NCBI GenBank assembly: GCA_023231005.1
Contig: JALNWG010000004.1
Coordinates: 1-64,000, forward strand
Reading direction: 5' to 3'
DNA from: Bacteroidales bacterium
Lineage (GTDB): Bacteria > Bacteroidota > Bacteroidia > Bacteroidales > FEN-979
DNA: 64,000 nucleotides
The notes beneath the pieces were generated by a model, which did not search any database, was not told the DNA's origin, and saw only the letters and a program-made list of their open reading frames with translations. The position numbers and the translations under genes were made by a program. Of the stretch, positions 16,537-25,869 are shown piece by piece (within the stretch, counting starts at the first letter, position 1; every line of letters begins with the position of its first letter).

Positions 16537-19215
16537 CTACCCACATTTCGAATATCCACAGCTTTTACAAACGAGGCAGCCTTCTTGATATACTAATCCA
16601 TTCTCATCATTGCACTTGGGGCAAGCATGTTCGGCAGCTTTGGTACCGTCAGGAATAAATTTCTTCAAGGCACGTTCGACCCCATTTTTCCAAGTGTTGA
16701 TGGTATCAACTTCAAAATGAAGCTTTGAAATAATATTGACCACAAATGGGAGGGGCATTCCATGACGTAAAATGCCAGAGATGAGTTTGGCATAGTTCCA
16801 GTATTCTTTGTTGAAAGATCGTGATAATCCCTCGATGGTGATTTTATATCCCTGACGATCTTCAAATTGAAAATCGTACCTGGAGGTGATCCCATCCGGT
16901 TTGGTTTTTACGATCCATCCTTTCTGTACCCATGTTGGAATCCAGAAATCTTCTGCCACTCCGGTAAATATTTCATACGGGCGGCCATTCAAAATACCAA
17001 CCATAGCCACCCATTTTTCATGATCATTCTGAAAACGAACAATATCGGCTACCAATCGTTCAGGACGATGAGGTGCCTTGGTTTCCCGGAATTCAACCTG
17101 GTCATTCTTTTTTTCTTTTTTCTCTTTGGATTCGTTGTTCACAAGTACTCCGGCCCGGGAACCCTCGCGGTAAACAGTCATTCCTTTACATCCAACCTTC
17201 CATGCCGTTTCGTATATTGAACTGATAAGTGGTTCTTTGGTTTCAGTAGGGACATTCACCGTTACGCTGATGGAGTGGTCAACCCATTTTTGTACAGCAC
17301 CCTGCATTTTAACTTTGGCTACCCAATCTACATCATTGGCGGTAGCTTTGAAAAAAGGAGACTTTTTAATAATGTTTTTTAAATCCTTCTCCTCCATTTG
17401 GGATACTTCTTCCACATTGTATCCATTGACGGTAAGCCAGGTTACAAAATTGTGGTGAAACACATTATATTCTTCCCAGGTATCTCCTGTTTCATCTTTA
17501 AAAGTGACCTTGACATTTTTGTCGTTGGGATTAACTTTTCGCCGGCGCTTGTACGTGACAGCAAACACCGGTTCGAGTCCGCTGGTGGTTTGGGAAAGAA
17601 TACTCACCGATCCGGTTGGAGCAATGGTTAGCATGGCAATATTGCGTCGGCCATATTTCGCCATGTCTTCGTAAACATCCGGAGCTGCATCCTTCAAACG
17701 GTTGATAAATGGATTATTTTTTTCGCGTTCCGTACTATAGATTGGAAATGCGCCACGTTCTTTGGCCATGGTTACCGACGACCGGTAAGCTTCAATAGCC
17801 AGAATTTTATGAACCTCGACAGAAAAATCGGTTGCTTCATCTGATCCGTAACGGGTACCCAACGCAGCCAGCATATCGCCTTCAGCAGTGATTCCAAAAC
17901 CAGTTCGCCGTCCCTGAATTGCTTTTTTCCTGATATTCAGCCACAAATTCCGCTCCCGGGCCTTGATCTCTTCTCCTTCAGGATCCGAATCGATTTTTTC
18001 CAGGATTCGTTCAATTTTTTCCAGTTCAAGATCAATGATGTCGTCCATGATCCGCTGTGCTTTGTGGACATGAAATGTGAAGAGATCCGAATCAAAACTT
18101 GCTTCGGCAGTAAATGGTTTATCAACGTAATTAAACAAGTTGATGGCCAGCAAACGGCAACTGTCGTAAGTACACAAAGGAATTTCACCGCAGGGATTCG
18201 TTGAAACGGTACGGAAGCCAAGATCAGCATAGCAATCGGGGATGGATTCGCGGAGGATGGTATCCCAAAACAGGATTCCGGGTTCTGCTGATTTCCATGC
18301 GTTATGTACGATTTTCTCCCAGAGTTGACGGGCCCGTATAGGACGTGTAACAGAAGGATGATCGGAGTCGACGGGGAAATGTTGCACAAATTCACCATCC
18401 GCAACCACGGCCCGCATAAAATCATCGGTAATTTTTACTGAAATATTGGCACCGGTTACTTTACCGGATTCCAGTTTTGCATCAATAAAATGTTCAGCAT
18501 CGGGATGGGCTACTGAAATACTCAGCATCAGAGCACCCCTACGCCCTTCCTGTGCGACCTCCCGAGTGGAATTTGAATAACGTTCCATAAAAGGGACAAT
18601 TCCGGTTGAGGTCAACGCACTATTTTTTACCATGCTGTGCTTTGGCCGGATATGCGAGAGATCATGCCCCACTCCTCCCCTGCGTTTCATCAACTGAACT
18701 TGTTCTTCATCCGTCTTCATGATCGCCCCATATGAATCTGCTGCTCCATCATTACCAATGACAAAACAATTTGAAAGGGAGCCAATTTGAAAATCATTCC
18801 CTATCCCTGCCATGGGGCTACCCTGTGGAATAATATATTTGAAATTACGCATCAAATTAAAAACCTCCTCCTCGCTCATCGGATTGGGGTATTTCTTCTC
18901 AATGCGGGCAATTTCGCGGGCAATCCGATGGTGCATATCATCAGGAGTGAGTTCAAATAAGTTTCCCTCAGAATTTTTCAAAGCATATTTATTTGCCCAC
19001 ACATTGGCAGCCAAACTATCTCCATTAAAATATTCTGTCGACTTTTCCACGACCTCAGTAAAGGAATAAATCTTTCGCTTCACCACTTCATTTTTATTCT
19101 CATTCATTGTTAAATTTTCAAGCGTCATTTTCGGGCGAATCCTTTTAGCTAAAACAGCATCGTAATAGTCCTTTTTCGAATCCGTTTCCGTATGAATTAC
19201 TGAGTTATTTTCCAT
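16537..19215 (-). CDS. nrdJ: adenosylcobalamin-dependent class II ribonucleotide reductase
   Basis: An 892-residue enzyme that reduces ribonucleotides to deoxyribonucleotides using adenosylcobalamin to make the radical, so it needs neither oxygen nor a small subunit. Visible: SNCFVIGNDGAADSYGAI, the RRGGVGHDLSHIRP loop, NPCGEIPLCTYDSCRL with the active-site NPCGE cysteine, the TIAPTGSVSILSQTTSG block and RVTYKRRRKVN-like region, and a cysteine-rich tail (CPKCNDENG...CLVCKSCGYSKCG) that acts in reduction of the active site. No cobalamin riboswitch was seen directly upstream. It indicates a lineage able to grow without oxygen and dependent on cobalamin for DNA synthesis, unless another reductase exists elsewhere in the genome. 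Confidence 0.95.
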   Translation of the reverse strand: MENNSVIHTETDSKKDYYDAVLAKRIRPKMTLENLTMNENKNEVVKRKIYSFTEVVEKSTEYFNGDSLAANVWANKYALKNSEGNLFELTPDDMHHRIAREIARIEKKYPNPMSEEEVFNLMRNFKYIIPQGSPMAGIGNDFQIGSLSNCFVIGNDGAADSYGAIMKTDEEQVQLMKRRGGVGHDLSHIRPKHSMVKNSALTSTGIVPFMERYSNSTREVAQEGRRGALMLSISVAHPDAEHFIDAKLESGKVTGANISVKITDDFMRAVVADGEFVQHFPVDSDHPSVTRPIRARQLWEKIVHNAWKSAEPGILFWDTILRESIPDCYADLGFRTVSTNPCGEIPLCTYDSCRLLAINLFNYVDKPFTAEASFDSDLFTFHVHKAQRIMDDIIDLELEKIERILEKIDSDPEGEEIKARERNLWLNIRKKAIQGRRTGFGITAEGDMLAALGTRYGSDEATDFSVEVHKILAIEAYRSSVTMAKERGAFPIYSTEREKNNPFINRLKDAAPDVYEDMAKYGRRNIAMLTIAPTGSVSILSQTTSGLEPVFAVTYKRRRKVNPNDKNVKVTFKDETGDTWEEYNVFHHNFVTWLTVNGYNVEEVSQMEEKDLKNIIKKSPFFKATANDVDWVAKVKMQGAVQKWVDHSISVTVNVPTETKEPLISSIYETAWKVGCKGMTVYREGSRAGVLVNNESKEKKEKKNDQVEFRETKAPHRPERLVADIVRFQNDHEKWVAMVGILNGRPYEIFTGVAEDFWIPTWVQKGWIVKTKPDGITSRYDFQFEDRQGYKITIEGLSRSFNKEYWNYAKLISGILRHGMPLPFVVNIISKLHFEVDTINTWKNGVERALKKFIPDGTKAAEHACPKCNDENGLVYQEGCLVCKSCGYSKCG

Positions 19216-19449
19216 TCAAAAAAAAAATTGATTGTGCTTGGTAAAACCTATTAACAAACTGTTTTTGTTAATATTATAAAATATTTCAGAAATGTTTTTT
19301 GAAGAAGCAAGATACAACGAAGTCCGGGTTCGTTTGGGATTTAGTTATTAACATAAAAAGTCAGAAAATGGATAACCTATTGACTTAAAAAAACATAGCC
19401 TTTGATAATTCAGCCAGGCCACATCCAGCCTTTAGTTTGGCGTTTTTTC

Positions 19450-19881
19450 TCATTTCCAGATCAGCTTTTTCCCAAAGCCAAAGCGGTTATCCGTCATTTT
19501 AATAAATTCCGGAATCAGTTCCCATAAATTTAGCCTGGGGGTCATGCGGGCGATGGGAAATTTATTGAGATAGGTTTTCCTGGCTTTATTCAGGTCATCT
19601 CCGGAAAGTTCGTGAAGCATCCCCGTAAACTGAATCCCCTGGATTTTCCCTACCATCTTCGTTTCCAGGGCAATGGATCCAGCAATCCGGTAATTACCAC
19701 TTTCCTTACAATCCCGGATATGCCGGGTATCATGATCGGAGGTAATGATAAACCTATTTTCTTCCCTGAGATAAGCATAAAAACAAGTAGCACAATAGGG
19801 AATGTTATCCCGGGAGATGGCAAGGGTCAAAACATGATGTTCTTCTATAAAATCGACGATTGGTTCGGCTGGTTTCGACAT
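19450..19881 (-). CDS. YhbP-like (UPF0306) PNPOx-fold protein
   Basis: A 143-residue protein of the split-barrel flavin-binding fold (pyridoxamine phosphate oxidase-like). It aligns with E. coli YhbP: EEHHVLTLAISRDNIPYCAT near the start, GKIQGIQFTGMLHELSGDDL in the middle and the end block KFPIARMTPRLNLWELI followed by MTDNRFGFGKKLIW. The biochemical role of the family is not established. The stop lies two bases upstream... in genome order it is just after the large barrel protein's start side: the gene is downstream of 19884-23267 on the same strand with a two-base gap between the stop codon of that gene and this ATG, so the two are co-transcribed. Confidence 0.85.
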   Translation of the reverse strand: MSKPAEPIVDFIEEHHVLTLAISRDNIPYCATCFYAYLREENRFIITSDHDTRHIRDCKESGNYRIAGSIALETKMVGKIQGIQFTGMLHELSGDDLNKARKTYLNKFPIARMTPRLNLWELIPEFIKMTDNRFGFGKKLIWK

Positions 19882-19883
19882 GG

Positions 19884-22800
19884 TTAGAAATCAAGACTAA
19901 GTGAAAAATAAAAAATGGGCTTCTTTATCCGGCCATCTTCCACCCCCCAGGCAAGATCTGCCCGGAGAAAATAACCAAAAAGCCGGGTGCGGGCACCAAA
20001 ACCAAAACCTTCTACTACCGGATCCTTTTGCAACTCTATCTTTATAAACAATGGTTTACGATAAACATACTGGGTAAAAAGCTGATTGTCGGACGACCAC
20101 GGGCTGGCTCCAGTCCAGGCTGTACCGATATCGCCAAAGGCCACAATTTGAAAATTGTTGATAAAGTCTGAACGAATCGGCCGGTTAAAAAGATATTGGA
20201 AAACCGGCCATCTTATTTCCGTGTTATAAACAAAAAAACTGTTTCCATTCCGGATATTCTGTTCAAAACCACGCAAATTTGTCGCCAGGGTCTGAAAAGA
20301 ATAATTTTGATCAAAGGCAACAGGAACATCCGTGTTAAATCTTGGAAAAAGCCAATTATCCACTCCTCCCATATAATACAACAGTTTATTACTACCAAAA
20401 GAGGTACTTGCTGCGAAACGATTCGCCCAGATCAGGGTCCGGTGCAACTTCTGATAATTCCGGAAATCAAATCCCAAAACAATCAGGTTATTACCCGAAG
20501 TATTAGCTTGTTGATAATATTCTCCGAAAAGTTTGTACCGTGTTCCCTGATACAGATTCAAACCAAGGCTTCGGGTATTATCATACGTTAGTTCCCCTTT
20601 CAAACTTCCCCAAACCGTATTTTCATCCGGTTGCTGAAGATTATATATATCGGTGGATAAATAAACAGCCCGGTCATATCTGATAGAGGCAGTACCTTTA
20701 ATATTAAGTACCGGGTTAAAGGGATAAGTTGCTACATAATAAAGTTCATGGATCTTATGCCGGATAATAGAATAGTATCCAACCTCTTCAACAGACTTCC
20801 GGTGAAAGGTGATCTGATGATCCAACCGTTTTTTATACATCGAATAACTAAACAGGTACTCATTGTTGATCAGGTTGACATTGAGCCGCACTCCGCCCGA
20901 GATGCGATAATCTTCCATCAGGTCAGTGATCCCAACCATCAAGAGGGCGTTCAATCCAGGATTGACAAATACAGGAGTTAAACTTCCGGTAAAAGGCTGA
21001 TAAGCAAAATTGAGATAGGTGAAATCGATCTGTGTCACCATTTCATCGATATCGTATTCAACATTATAATTCAACTGTTTGGCTGTTTTATACTTATCGA
21101 GGGAGTCTTTAGCCATACCCTTGTTCGAAAAAAAGGGGCCTGGCATACCCTGCCGGGAAGATAAATAATTGGATTTATCGCCAATATCCTGAGGGAGAAG
21201 TATTTGTCCTTTGTACAGCGTATCTTTCAACATCAATGAATCATCCCTGATCCCTGAAGCAACAGGAATATCCGACCACCTTACAGCAGAAAAATGCTTT
21301 TTCCGATGGGTTACAAAAGGTCCTTCCTTCTGAATAATGGAATCGGACTTCTTGATCTCAGCATCTGGCTCCAGAGCCTTAGCCTGTATCTCCTTAAAAT
21401 AAGAAGTGGATAGATCAACTTTTGACAGGTGTTTTGGCAGGATCCTGTCGGAAATAAACATCCTGAAATTTTGATTCCGGTATATAATTTCACCAATTTT
21501 GGCTCCTTTCACAGAAATATCTTCAGTTTCGATGTTCCGGGAATAATTAGTGACCGGCATTGTGGTTGTAAAATAGCGATAATGAGTAGCCGTATCAATG
21601 GTTGCAATAGCGCTGTCATATCTGGCAAGATACCGATTCATAATGCCATTTTGGTCGCCCAGGTAACAGAAAAAATTATCCCCATAAGGCAGAGGCTGTA
21701 TTTCGTTAACTCCTGGCGTTTCGGTTATGCGCTGTAAAACATTCCGATGTGCTGCATAATGGTAGATAAAAAGATCATGATCAAATCCCAAAGAATCAAT
21801 TTTTACCGGATCATCAAAACGGATGGTATCATTGACCCGGTTTGATGCGAAGATAATATCCCGGGATTGATGGATAAAATGGGGATTCAAATCATCGTAA
21901 ATATCTTTTGTGATCTGCTCGTATGAACCGGAAGCAATATTATAGACATAGATGTCGGATTGCCCTTTTTGAACTGCCGAAAAAACCAGCTTTGTTCCAT
22001 CGTCGGAATAAGACATATCCAAAACCTTTTGGAAATTTACAAGGATCTGATGTTCAAATGTTTTATCCTCCCGATTGTATAGGTACAGGTATATCTGACC
22101 TTTTCGTTCAACCAAAATAGCCAATATTGTACCACTGGGATGCCATGCAAGCAAAGGGAAAGTATAATCCGGACGCTCAGCAAGACGATATCCTCCCCGG
22201 TAAATCCTCTTTTTGGCCTTCTTTTCAAGATCAACCATGAATACTTTATAAATTCCAAGTTGATGGGTAGTATAGGTCGCCATTGTACCATCCGGGCTGA
22301 TCTTCAATTGATCATAGCGCCGATCGGGTTTATTTCTTGGGTTAATTGGATCCCCCTTAGGAAGTGATCTGTCACCATCCTGTGCGCTGTATATTGCTTT
22401 GTAAAATGCCAACCATTCCTGTATTACGGTTTTATAGGAAACGCCCACAACATATTGAAAACCACGTTCCATATTCCGGCTCAGCCGGGCCATATAAATA
22501 ATATTTGGCAAAGAGGATTCCCCATATTTCATGGCTACATATTTCCAAAAAGAATGTCCGGCATACGTTGCCTGAAGTCCTGTAAGACTGTTAAATTTTT
22601 CATACTGCCCATTCATAATGGCATCCCGAACCTGATTTTCAATCTCCGGATCCCATCTTCTCGAAATAAAAGAGATTAATCCATTCATATACCATTCAGG
22701 TACAGAGAATAAGGCAGAATTTTTGATCTGGGAACCGATCCCCGTTCCATAGATCATTCCATTCAAAATTACCTGCGCAATTCCAGCCCTGATCTGTTGC

Positions 22801-23267
22801 TCAAAATGTTCATAATTACCATCAAAAAATAAAAGCACCCGCCCTCCAATGATCTTGGTAACTCCACCGGTATTATAATAATCCCAATCCCCAAACTGAC
22901 CTATGTTGCTCTGTTTTAAATCAGAGAGACTGTTAAAAATAATAAATTGGACCTTTTCTTCCAGGTTCGATTGCAAAACCAATTCGATCTCCTTGATGTG
23001 CTTATCAGCATATTCGGCAGTAAAAAGAGCTAACTCCTTGCCATTCAGATAATAGTAGGTATCAAATTTATCAAAACGGAAATAAAGCCAAAGAAAATCG
23101 TTGAACTGAACCCTGGATTTTCCAAAGGTTAACTGTGATCCATTATAAAACTGCGCCATGGAACAAAAAGGAAATCCCAGAAAAAGGATGGTAATGATCC
23201 ACGTTGCTTTCCAACATTTAATCTTTGTGCCAACGCCTGAATCCTTAGTCATATCGGGGCGATACAA
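19884..23267 (-). CDS. large outer-membrane protein: peptidase-MA-like domain, TolB-like propeller, C-terminal beta-barrel
   Basis: An 1127-residue protein with a signal peptide (hydrophobic core about 18-36, ending FPFCSMAQ). N-terminal part (about 50-300) resembles a gluzincin peptidase MA domain: it keeps the later SVPEWYMNGLISFISRRWD block, but where HExxH should stand it has EQQIRAGIAQVILNG, so no zinc site is visible. The middle (about 310-600) has repeated TolB-type PD40 blades (for example ISPDGTMATYTTHQLG, SYSDDGTKLVFSA). The C-terminal third is strand-rich with a terminal aromatic residue (FYFSLSLDF), as in BamA-like outer-membrane barrels. Such proteins are often named TolB in databases, but this one is not a plain TolB. 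Role unknown; it is probably an envelope-assembly or surface protein. Confidence 0.8.
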   Translation of the reverse strand: MYRPDMTKDSGVGTKIKCWKATWIITILFLGFPFCSMAQFYNGSQLTFGKSRVQFNDFLWLYFRFDKFDTYYYLNGKELALFTAEYADKHIKEIELVLQSNLEEKVQFIIFNSLSDLKQSNIGQFGDWDYYNTGGVTKIIGGRVLLFFDGNYEHFEQQIRAGIAQVILNGMIYGTGIGSQIKNSALFSVPEWYMNGLISFISRRWDPEIENQVRDAIMNGQYEKFNSLTGLQATYAGHSFWKYVAMKYGESSLPNIIYMARLSRNMERGFQYVVGVSYKTVIQEWLAFYKAIYSAQDGDRSLPKGDPINPRNKPDRRYDQLKISPDGTMATYTTHQLGIYKVFMVDLEKKAKKRIYRGGYRLAERPDYTFPLLAWHPSGTILAILVERKGQIYLYLYNREDKTFEHQILVNFQKVLDMSYSDDGTKLVFSAVQKGQSDIYVYNIASGSYEQITKDIYDDLNPHFIHQSRDIIFASNRVNDTIRFDDPVKIDSLGFDHDLFIYHYAAHRNVLQRITETPGVNEIQPLPYGDNFFCYLGDQNGIMNRYLARYDSAIATIDTATHYRYFTTTMPVTNYSRNIETEDISVKGAKIGEIIYRNQNFRMFISDRILPKHLSKVDLSTSYFKEIQAKALEPDAEIKKSDSIIQKEGPFVTHRKKHFSAVRWSDIPVASGIRDDSLMLKDTLYKGQILLPQDIGDKSNYLSSRQGMPGPFFSNKGMAKDSLDKYKTAKQLNYNVEYDIDEMVTQIDFTYLNFAYQPFTGSLTPVFVNPGLNALLMVGITDLMEDYRISGGVRLNVNLINNEYLFSYSMYKKRLDHQITFHRKSVEEVGYYSIIRHKIHELYYVATYPFNPVLNIKGTASIRYDRAVYLSTDIYNLQQPDENTVWGSLKGELTYDNTRSLGLNLYQGTRYKLFGEYYQQANTSGNNLIVLGFDFRNYQKLHRTLIWANRFAASTSFGSNKLLYYMGGVDNWLFPRFNTDVPVAFDQNYSFQTLATNLRGFEQNIRNGNSFFVYNTEIRWPVFQYLFNRPIRSDFINNFQIVAFGDIGTAWTGASPWSSDNQLFTQYVYRKPLFIKIELQKDPVVEGFGFGARTRLFGYFLRADLAWGVEDGRIKKPIFYFSLSLDF

Positions 23268-23311
23268 TGGAATTTAATGGAAACTGCTAAGGTACGATTA
23301 ATTTCCTTGTG

Positions 23312-23341
23312 ACAGCCATCTGGCTGTAATTTCATATCTTT
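23312..23341 (+). promoter_or_regulatory. promoter with palindrome upstream of the metallo-hydrolase operon
   Basis: TATCTTTG at 23334-23341 fits TAnnTTTG. Just upstream lies a perfect inverted repeat ACAGCCA-TC-TGGCTGT (23312-23327), placed between the -33 and -7 regions where a repressor would block polymerase. The promoter position also argues that the metallo-hydrolase starts at 23370, not at the earlier ATG at 23340. Confidence 0.45.
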
Positions 23342-23369
23342 GCAAAGCCTTAAAATCAACGAGAAAACC

Positions 23370-24008
23370 ATGATCCGGATAGAAAAAATGATCTTTAATA
23401 CCTTTCAGGTGAATACCTATCTGTTATGGGATGAAACCGCAGAATGTATCGTAATAGACCCTGCCTGCTATGAAGAGCATGAAAAGAAGGCCCTGGAAAA
23501 TTTCCTGCTGAAAAACAAACTCACCCTGGTACGAAATCTGAATACCCATTGCCACATCGACCATGTGCTTGGAAACGATTTTATTGCTCAAACCTATCAC
23601 ATCTACCCGGAGTATCATAAAAACGCGGTCCCGTTTTTTTATACATTAAAAGAGTTGGCTTCCTCGTTTGGGTATACCGTAGAACAAATTCCGAAACCTG
23701 CCAGGTTTATTGAAGATAATGAGATCGTACGTTGGGGAAACTCCTCCCTGAAGGTCTTTTTTACTCCAGGACACGCAGAAGGCAGTGTTTGCTTTTACCA
23801 GGAACAGCAGGGATTTGTAATTACCGGCGATGTTTTATTTAAAGATACGGTAGGTCGAACGGATATGCCAACTGGTGATTTCGACCAACTGATGAATAGT
23901 ATTAAAACCCGCTTGTTTACCCTCCCGGAACAAACTATTGTCTATCCTGGTCACGGACCCGAAACATCCATTGGGTATGAAATGAATAATAATCCCTTTA
24001 TACGGTGA
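23370..24008 (+). CDS. metallo-beta-lactamase fold hydrolase (glyoxalase II-like)
   Basis: A 212-residue cytoplasmic hydrolase beginning MIRIEKMIFNTFQVNTYLLW, the usual N-terminus of this group. The dinuclear metal site is seen in NTHCHIDHVLGNDF (HxHxDH), PGHAEGSVCF, VITGDVLF and the final VYPGHGPETS histidine. Related enzymes hydrolyse thioesters such as S-lactoylglutathione or act on persulfides; the substrate here is unknown. An ATG at 23340 in the same frame would overlap the -7 box, so the start at 23370 is preferred. It heads a plus-strand operon with the glycosyltransferase and TatD genes. Confidence 0.9.
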   Translation: MIRIEKMIFNTFQVNTYLLWDETAECIVIDPACYEEHEKKALENFLLKNKLTLVRNLNTHCHIDHVLGNDFIAQTYHIYPEYHKNAVPFFYTLKELASSFGYTVEQIPKPARFIEDNEIVRWGNSSLKVFFTPGHAEGSVCFYQEQQGFVITGDVLFKDTVGRTDMPTGDFDQLMNSIKTRLFTLPEQTIVYPGHGPETSIGYEMNNNPFIR

Positions 24009-24015
24009 TCCTTTC

Positions 24016-25017
24016 ATGATCCAAAACCCGCCCAAACGATTTCTCATTATCCGGTTCAGCTCCATCGGCGACATGGTGCTTACCAGTCCCATTATCCGAT
24101 GTCTTAAATTGCAAATTCCGGAAGCAGAAATTCACTATCTTACAAAAAAACAGTATCTTCCTCTTATTGAAGCTAATCCATATATAGAGAAAACCTGGGG
24201 CTATGATCATAATTTTAAGGAGATCATCCCGCAATTGAAGTCCCAGGGCTTCGATCAGGTGATTGATCTCCATAAAAACTACCGCTCTGCTTTTGTAAAA
24301 AATCAACTCTCCGTTTCATCGGCTTCATTTCCTAAATTAAACTTTCGTAAATGGCTGATTGTTAGGTTTAAAATTAACATTTTACCCCCTTTGCACATTG
24401 TTGACCGATACTTCAAAGCCGTGGAGAAATTAGGCGTAAAAAACGATGGAAATGGACTCGACTATTTCATCCCGGAAAAGGATGAAATTGACCTTCATAC
24501 GTTACCTGAAATCCTTCACCATGGCTTCGTTTCAATCGTTATCGGAGGGAAACACAACACCAAAATTTTTCCCGAAGAAAAGGTGATTGAAATCAGTAGA
24601 GAAATATCCCTTCCAATCATGCTTTTAGGAGGAGAGGGAGATCATGAGCGGGGTGAAACGATTGCCCAACAGGATGGCTCTCGAATAGTAAACGGATGTG
24701 GCCGGTTTACCCTAAACCAATCTGCCTCACTGATCCGGCAATCACAAGTGGTCTTAGCCAACGATACCGGGTTGATGCATATAGCTGCCGCTTTTAAGAA
24801 ACGGATTGTTTCTGTATGGGGCAATACCATCCCGGACTTTGGAATGTTCCCTTACCTCCCTCATCATGCAAAAAACAATTCCTATATCGCTGAGGTTCAT
24901 GGATTATCATGTCGCCCATGCAGTAAACTTGGGTTTCAATCCTGTCCTAAAAAACATTTTCGTTGCATGAACGATATCGATATCACCCCAATCGTTAATT
25001 TCATTAATGCAAAATAA
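24016..25017 (+). CDS. glycosyltransferase family 9 (heptosyltransferase-like)
   Basis: A 333-residue protein of the ADP-heptose:LPS heptosyltransferase family (GT9, GT-B fold). N-terminus RFLIIRFSSIGDMVLTSPII is the family signature; later QVVLANDTGLMHIAAAFKK and VSVWGNTIPDFGMFPY line the nucleotide-sugar site. A cysteine-rich end (GLSCRPCSKLGFQSCPKKHF) is common in the family in this phylum. It probably adds a sugar to the lipopolysaccharide core on the cytoplasmic face of the inner membrane. It follows the metallo-hydrolase gene after seven bases and its end lies close to or overlaps the TatD gene. Confidence 0.92.
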   Translation: MIQNPPKRFLIIRFSSIGDMVLTSPIIRCLKLQIPEAEIHYLTKKQYLPLIEANPYIEKTWGYDHNFKEIIPQLKSQGFDQVIDLHKNYRSAFVKNQLSVSSASFPKLNFRKWLIVRFKINILPPLHIVDRYFKAVEKLGVKNDGNGLDYFIPEKDEIDLHTLPEILHHGFVSIVIGGKHNTKIFPEEKVIEISREISLPIMLLGGEGDHERGETIAQQDGSRIVNGCGRFTLNQSASLIRQSQVVLANDTGLMHIAAAFKKRIVSVWGNTIPDFGMFPYLPHHAKNNSYIAEVHGLSCRPCSKLGFQSCPKKHFRCMNDIDITPIVNFINAK

Positions 25018-25027
25018 TTTTTCCGGG

Positions 25028-25804
25028 ATGAATTTTGTAGATACCCATACCCATCTCTATGCAGAGGAGTTTGACACCGATCGTAACGAGGTTATCCACC
25101 GTGCATTAGAAAATCATGTTTCAACATTGTTGTTACCTGCCATCGATTCGGCCTATCACGAAAAACTTCTCTGCCTGGTATCTGGTTTTCCGGAATTATG
25201 CTTCCCGATGATGGGACTTCATCCTACTTCCGTAAAAGAAAATTTCAGAGATGAGTTGGTAATGGTTGAGAAATTTCTACTAAACCCTAATTTAAAATTC
25301 TATGCGGTAGGAGAAATCGGGATTGACTTCTATTGGGATAAGTCATTTGAAAAAGAACAAAAATTGGTGTTTGTTCATCAGGTTGAGGTAGCTCTAAGCT
25401 TGAGCCTGCCTCTGGAAATCCATACCCGCAACTCTATGGAAGTGACCTTGAGTTTACTTGAAGAGCGTAAAAGCCCGAATTTAAGTGGGGTATTTCATTG
25501 TTTCAGCGGCAATCTGGACCAGGCAGAAAGAGCAATCGCACTTGGATTCAGGTTGGGAATCGGCGGGGTAGTTACCTATAAAAATTCCGGACTTCAAAAG
25601 GTAGTTGAGAATACTGGACTCGAACATCTCCTGCTTGAAACCGATGCCCCATGGCTACCCCCTGCTCCTTACCGGGGAAAACGCAACGAACCAAGTTACC
25701 TTCCCTTTATTGCAAAAAAAATAGCGGAGATTAAAAATATTCCACTGGAAGAGGTAGCCGCCATCACGTCAGAAAATGCCAGGACATTATTTAAACTCAA
25801 TTAA
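25028..25804 (+). CDS. TatD family metal-dependent hydrolase / DNase
   Basis: A 258-residue TIM-barrel metal hydrolase. The start MNFVDTHTHLYAEEFD puts the first metal-binding HxH at residues 7-9; LHPTSVKENF, YAVGEIGIDFYWDK, LEIHTRNS, GVFHCFSGN and LLLETDAPWL carry the other conserved metal ligands. An ATG seven codons earlier (25007) overlaps the preceding gene; the 25028 start matches the family better. TatD enzymes act as 3'-5' exonucleases on DNA, though many members are uncharacterised. It ends the three-gene operon begun at 23370. Confidence 0.93.
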   Translation: MNFVDTHTHLYAEEFDTDRNEVIHRALENHVSTLLLPAIDSAYHEKLLCLVSGFPELCFPMMGLHPTSVKENFRDELVMVEKFLLNPNLKFYAVGEIGIDFYWDKSFEKEQKLVFVHQVEVALSLSLPLEIHTRNSMEVTLSLLEERKSPNLSGVFHCFSGNLDQAERAIALGFRLGIGGVVTYKNSGLQKVVENTGLEHLLLETDAPWLPPAPYRGKRNEPSYLPFIAKKIAEIKNIPLEEVAAITSENARTLFKLN

Positions 25805-25869
25805 GGCATCCCCGTTTTTATATTGTAACTTTACAAATAATTGATAATATTTCACCATTTCATTTTTTT

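Noticed and set aside
17937..18425. 162-residue minus-strand frame inside nrdJ
   Set aside because: Out-of-frame shadow of the reductase coding sequence.
19368..19375. DnaA-box-like TTATCCAT near nrdJ
   Set aside because: A single weak match without clusters, AT-rich unwinding region or neighbouring replication genes.
19216..19449. Cobalamin riboswitch upstream of nrdJ
   Set aside because: The B12 box and the GCCAGAAGACC element are absent from this leader.
23340..23369. Earlier ATG for the metallo-hydrolase
   Set aside because: It overlaps the TATCTTTG promoter box and would precede the transcription start.
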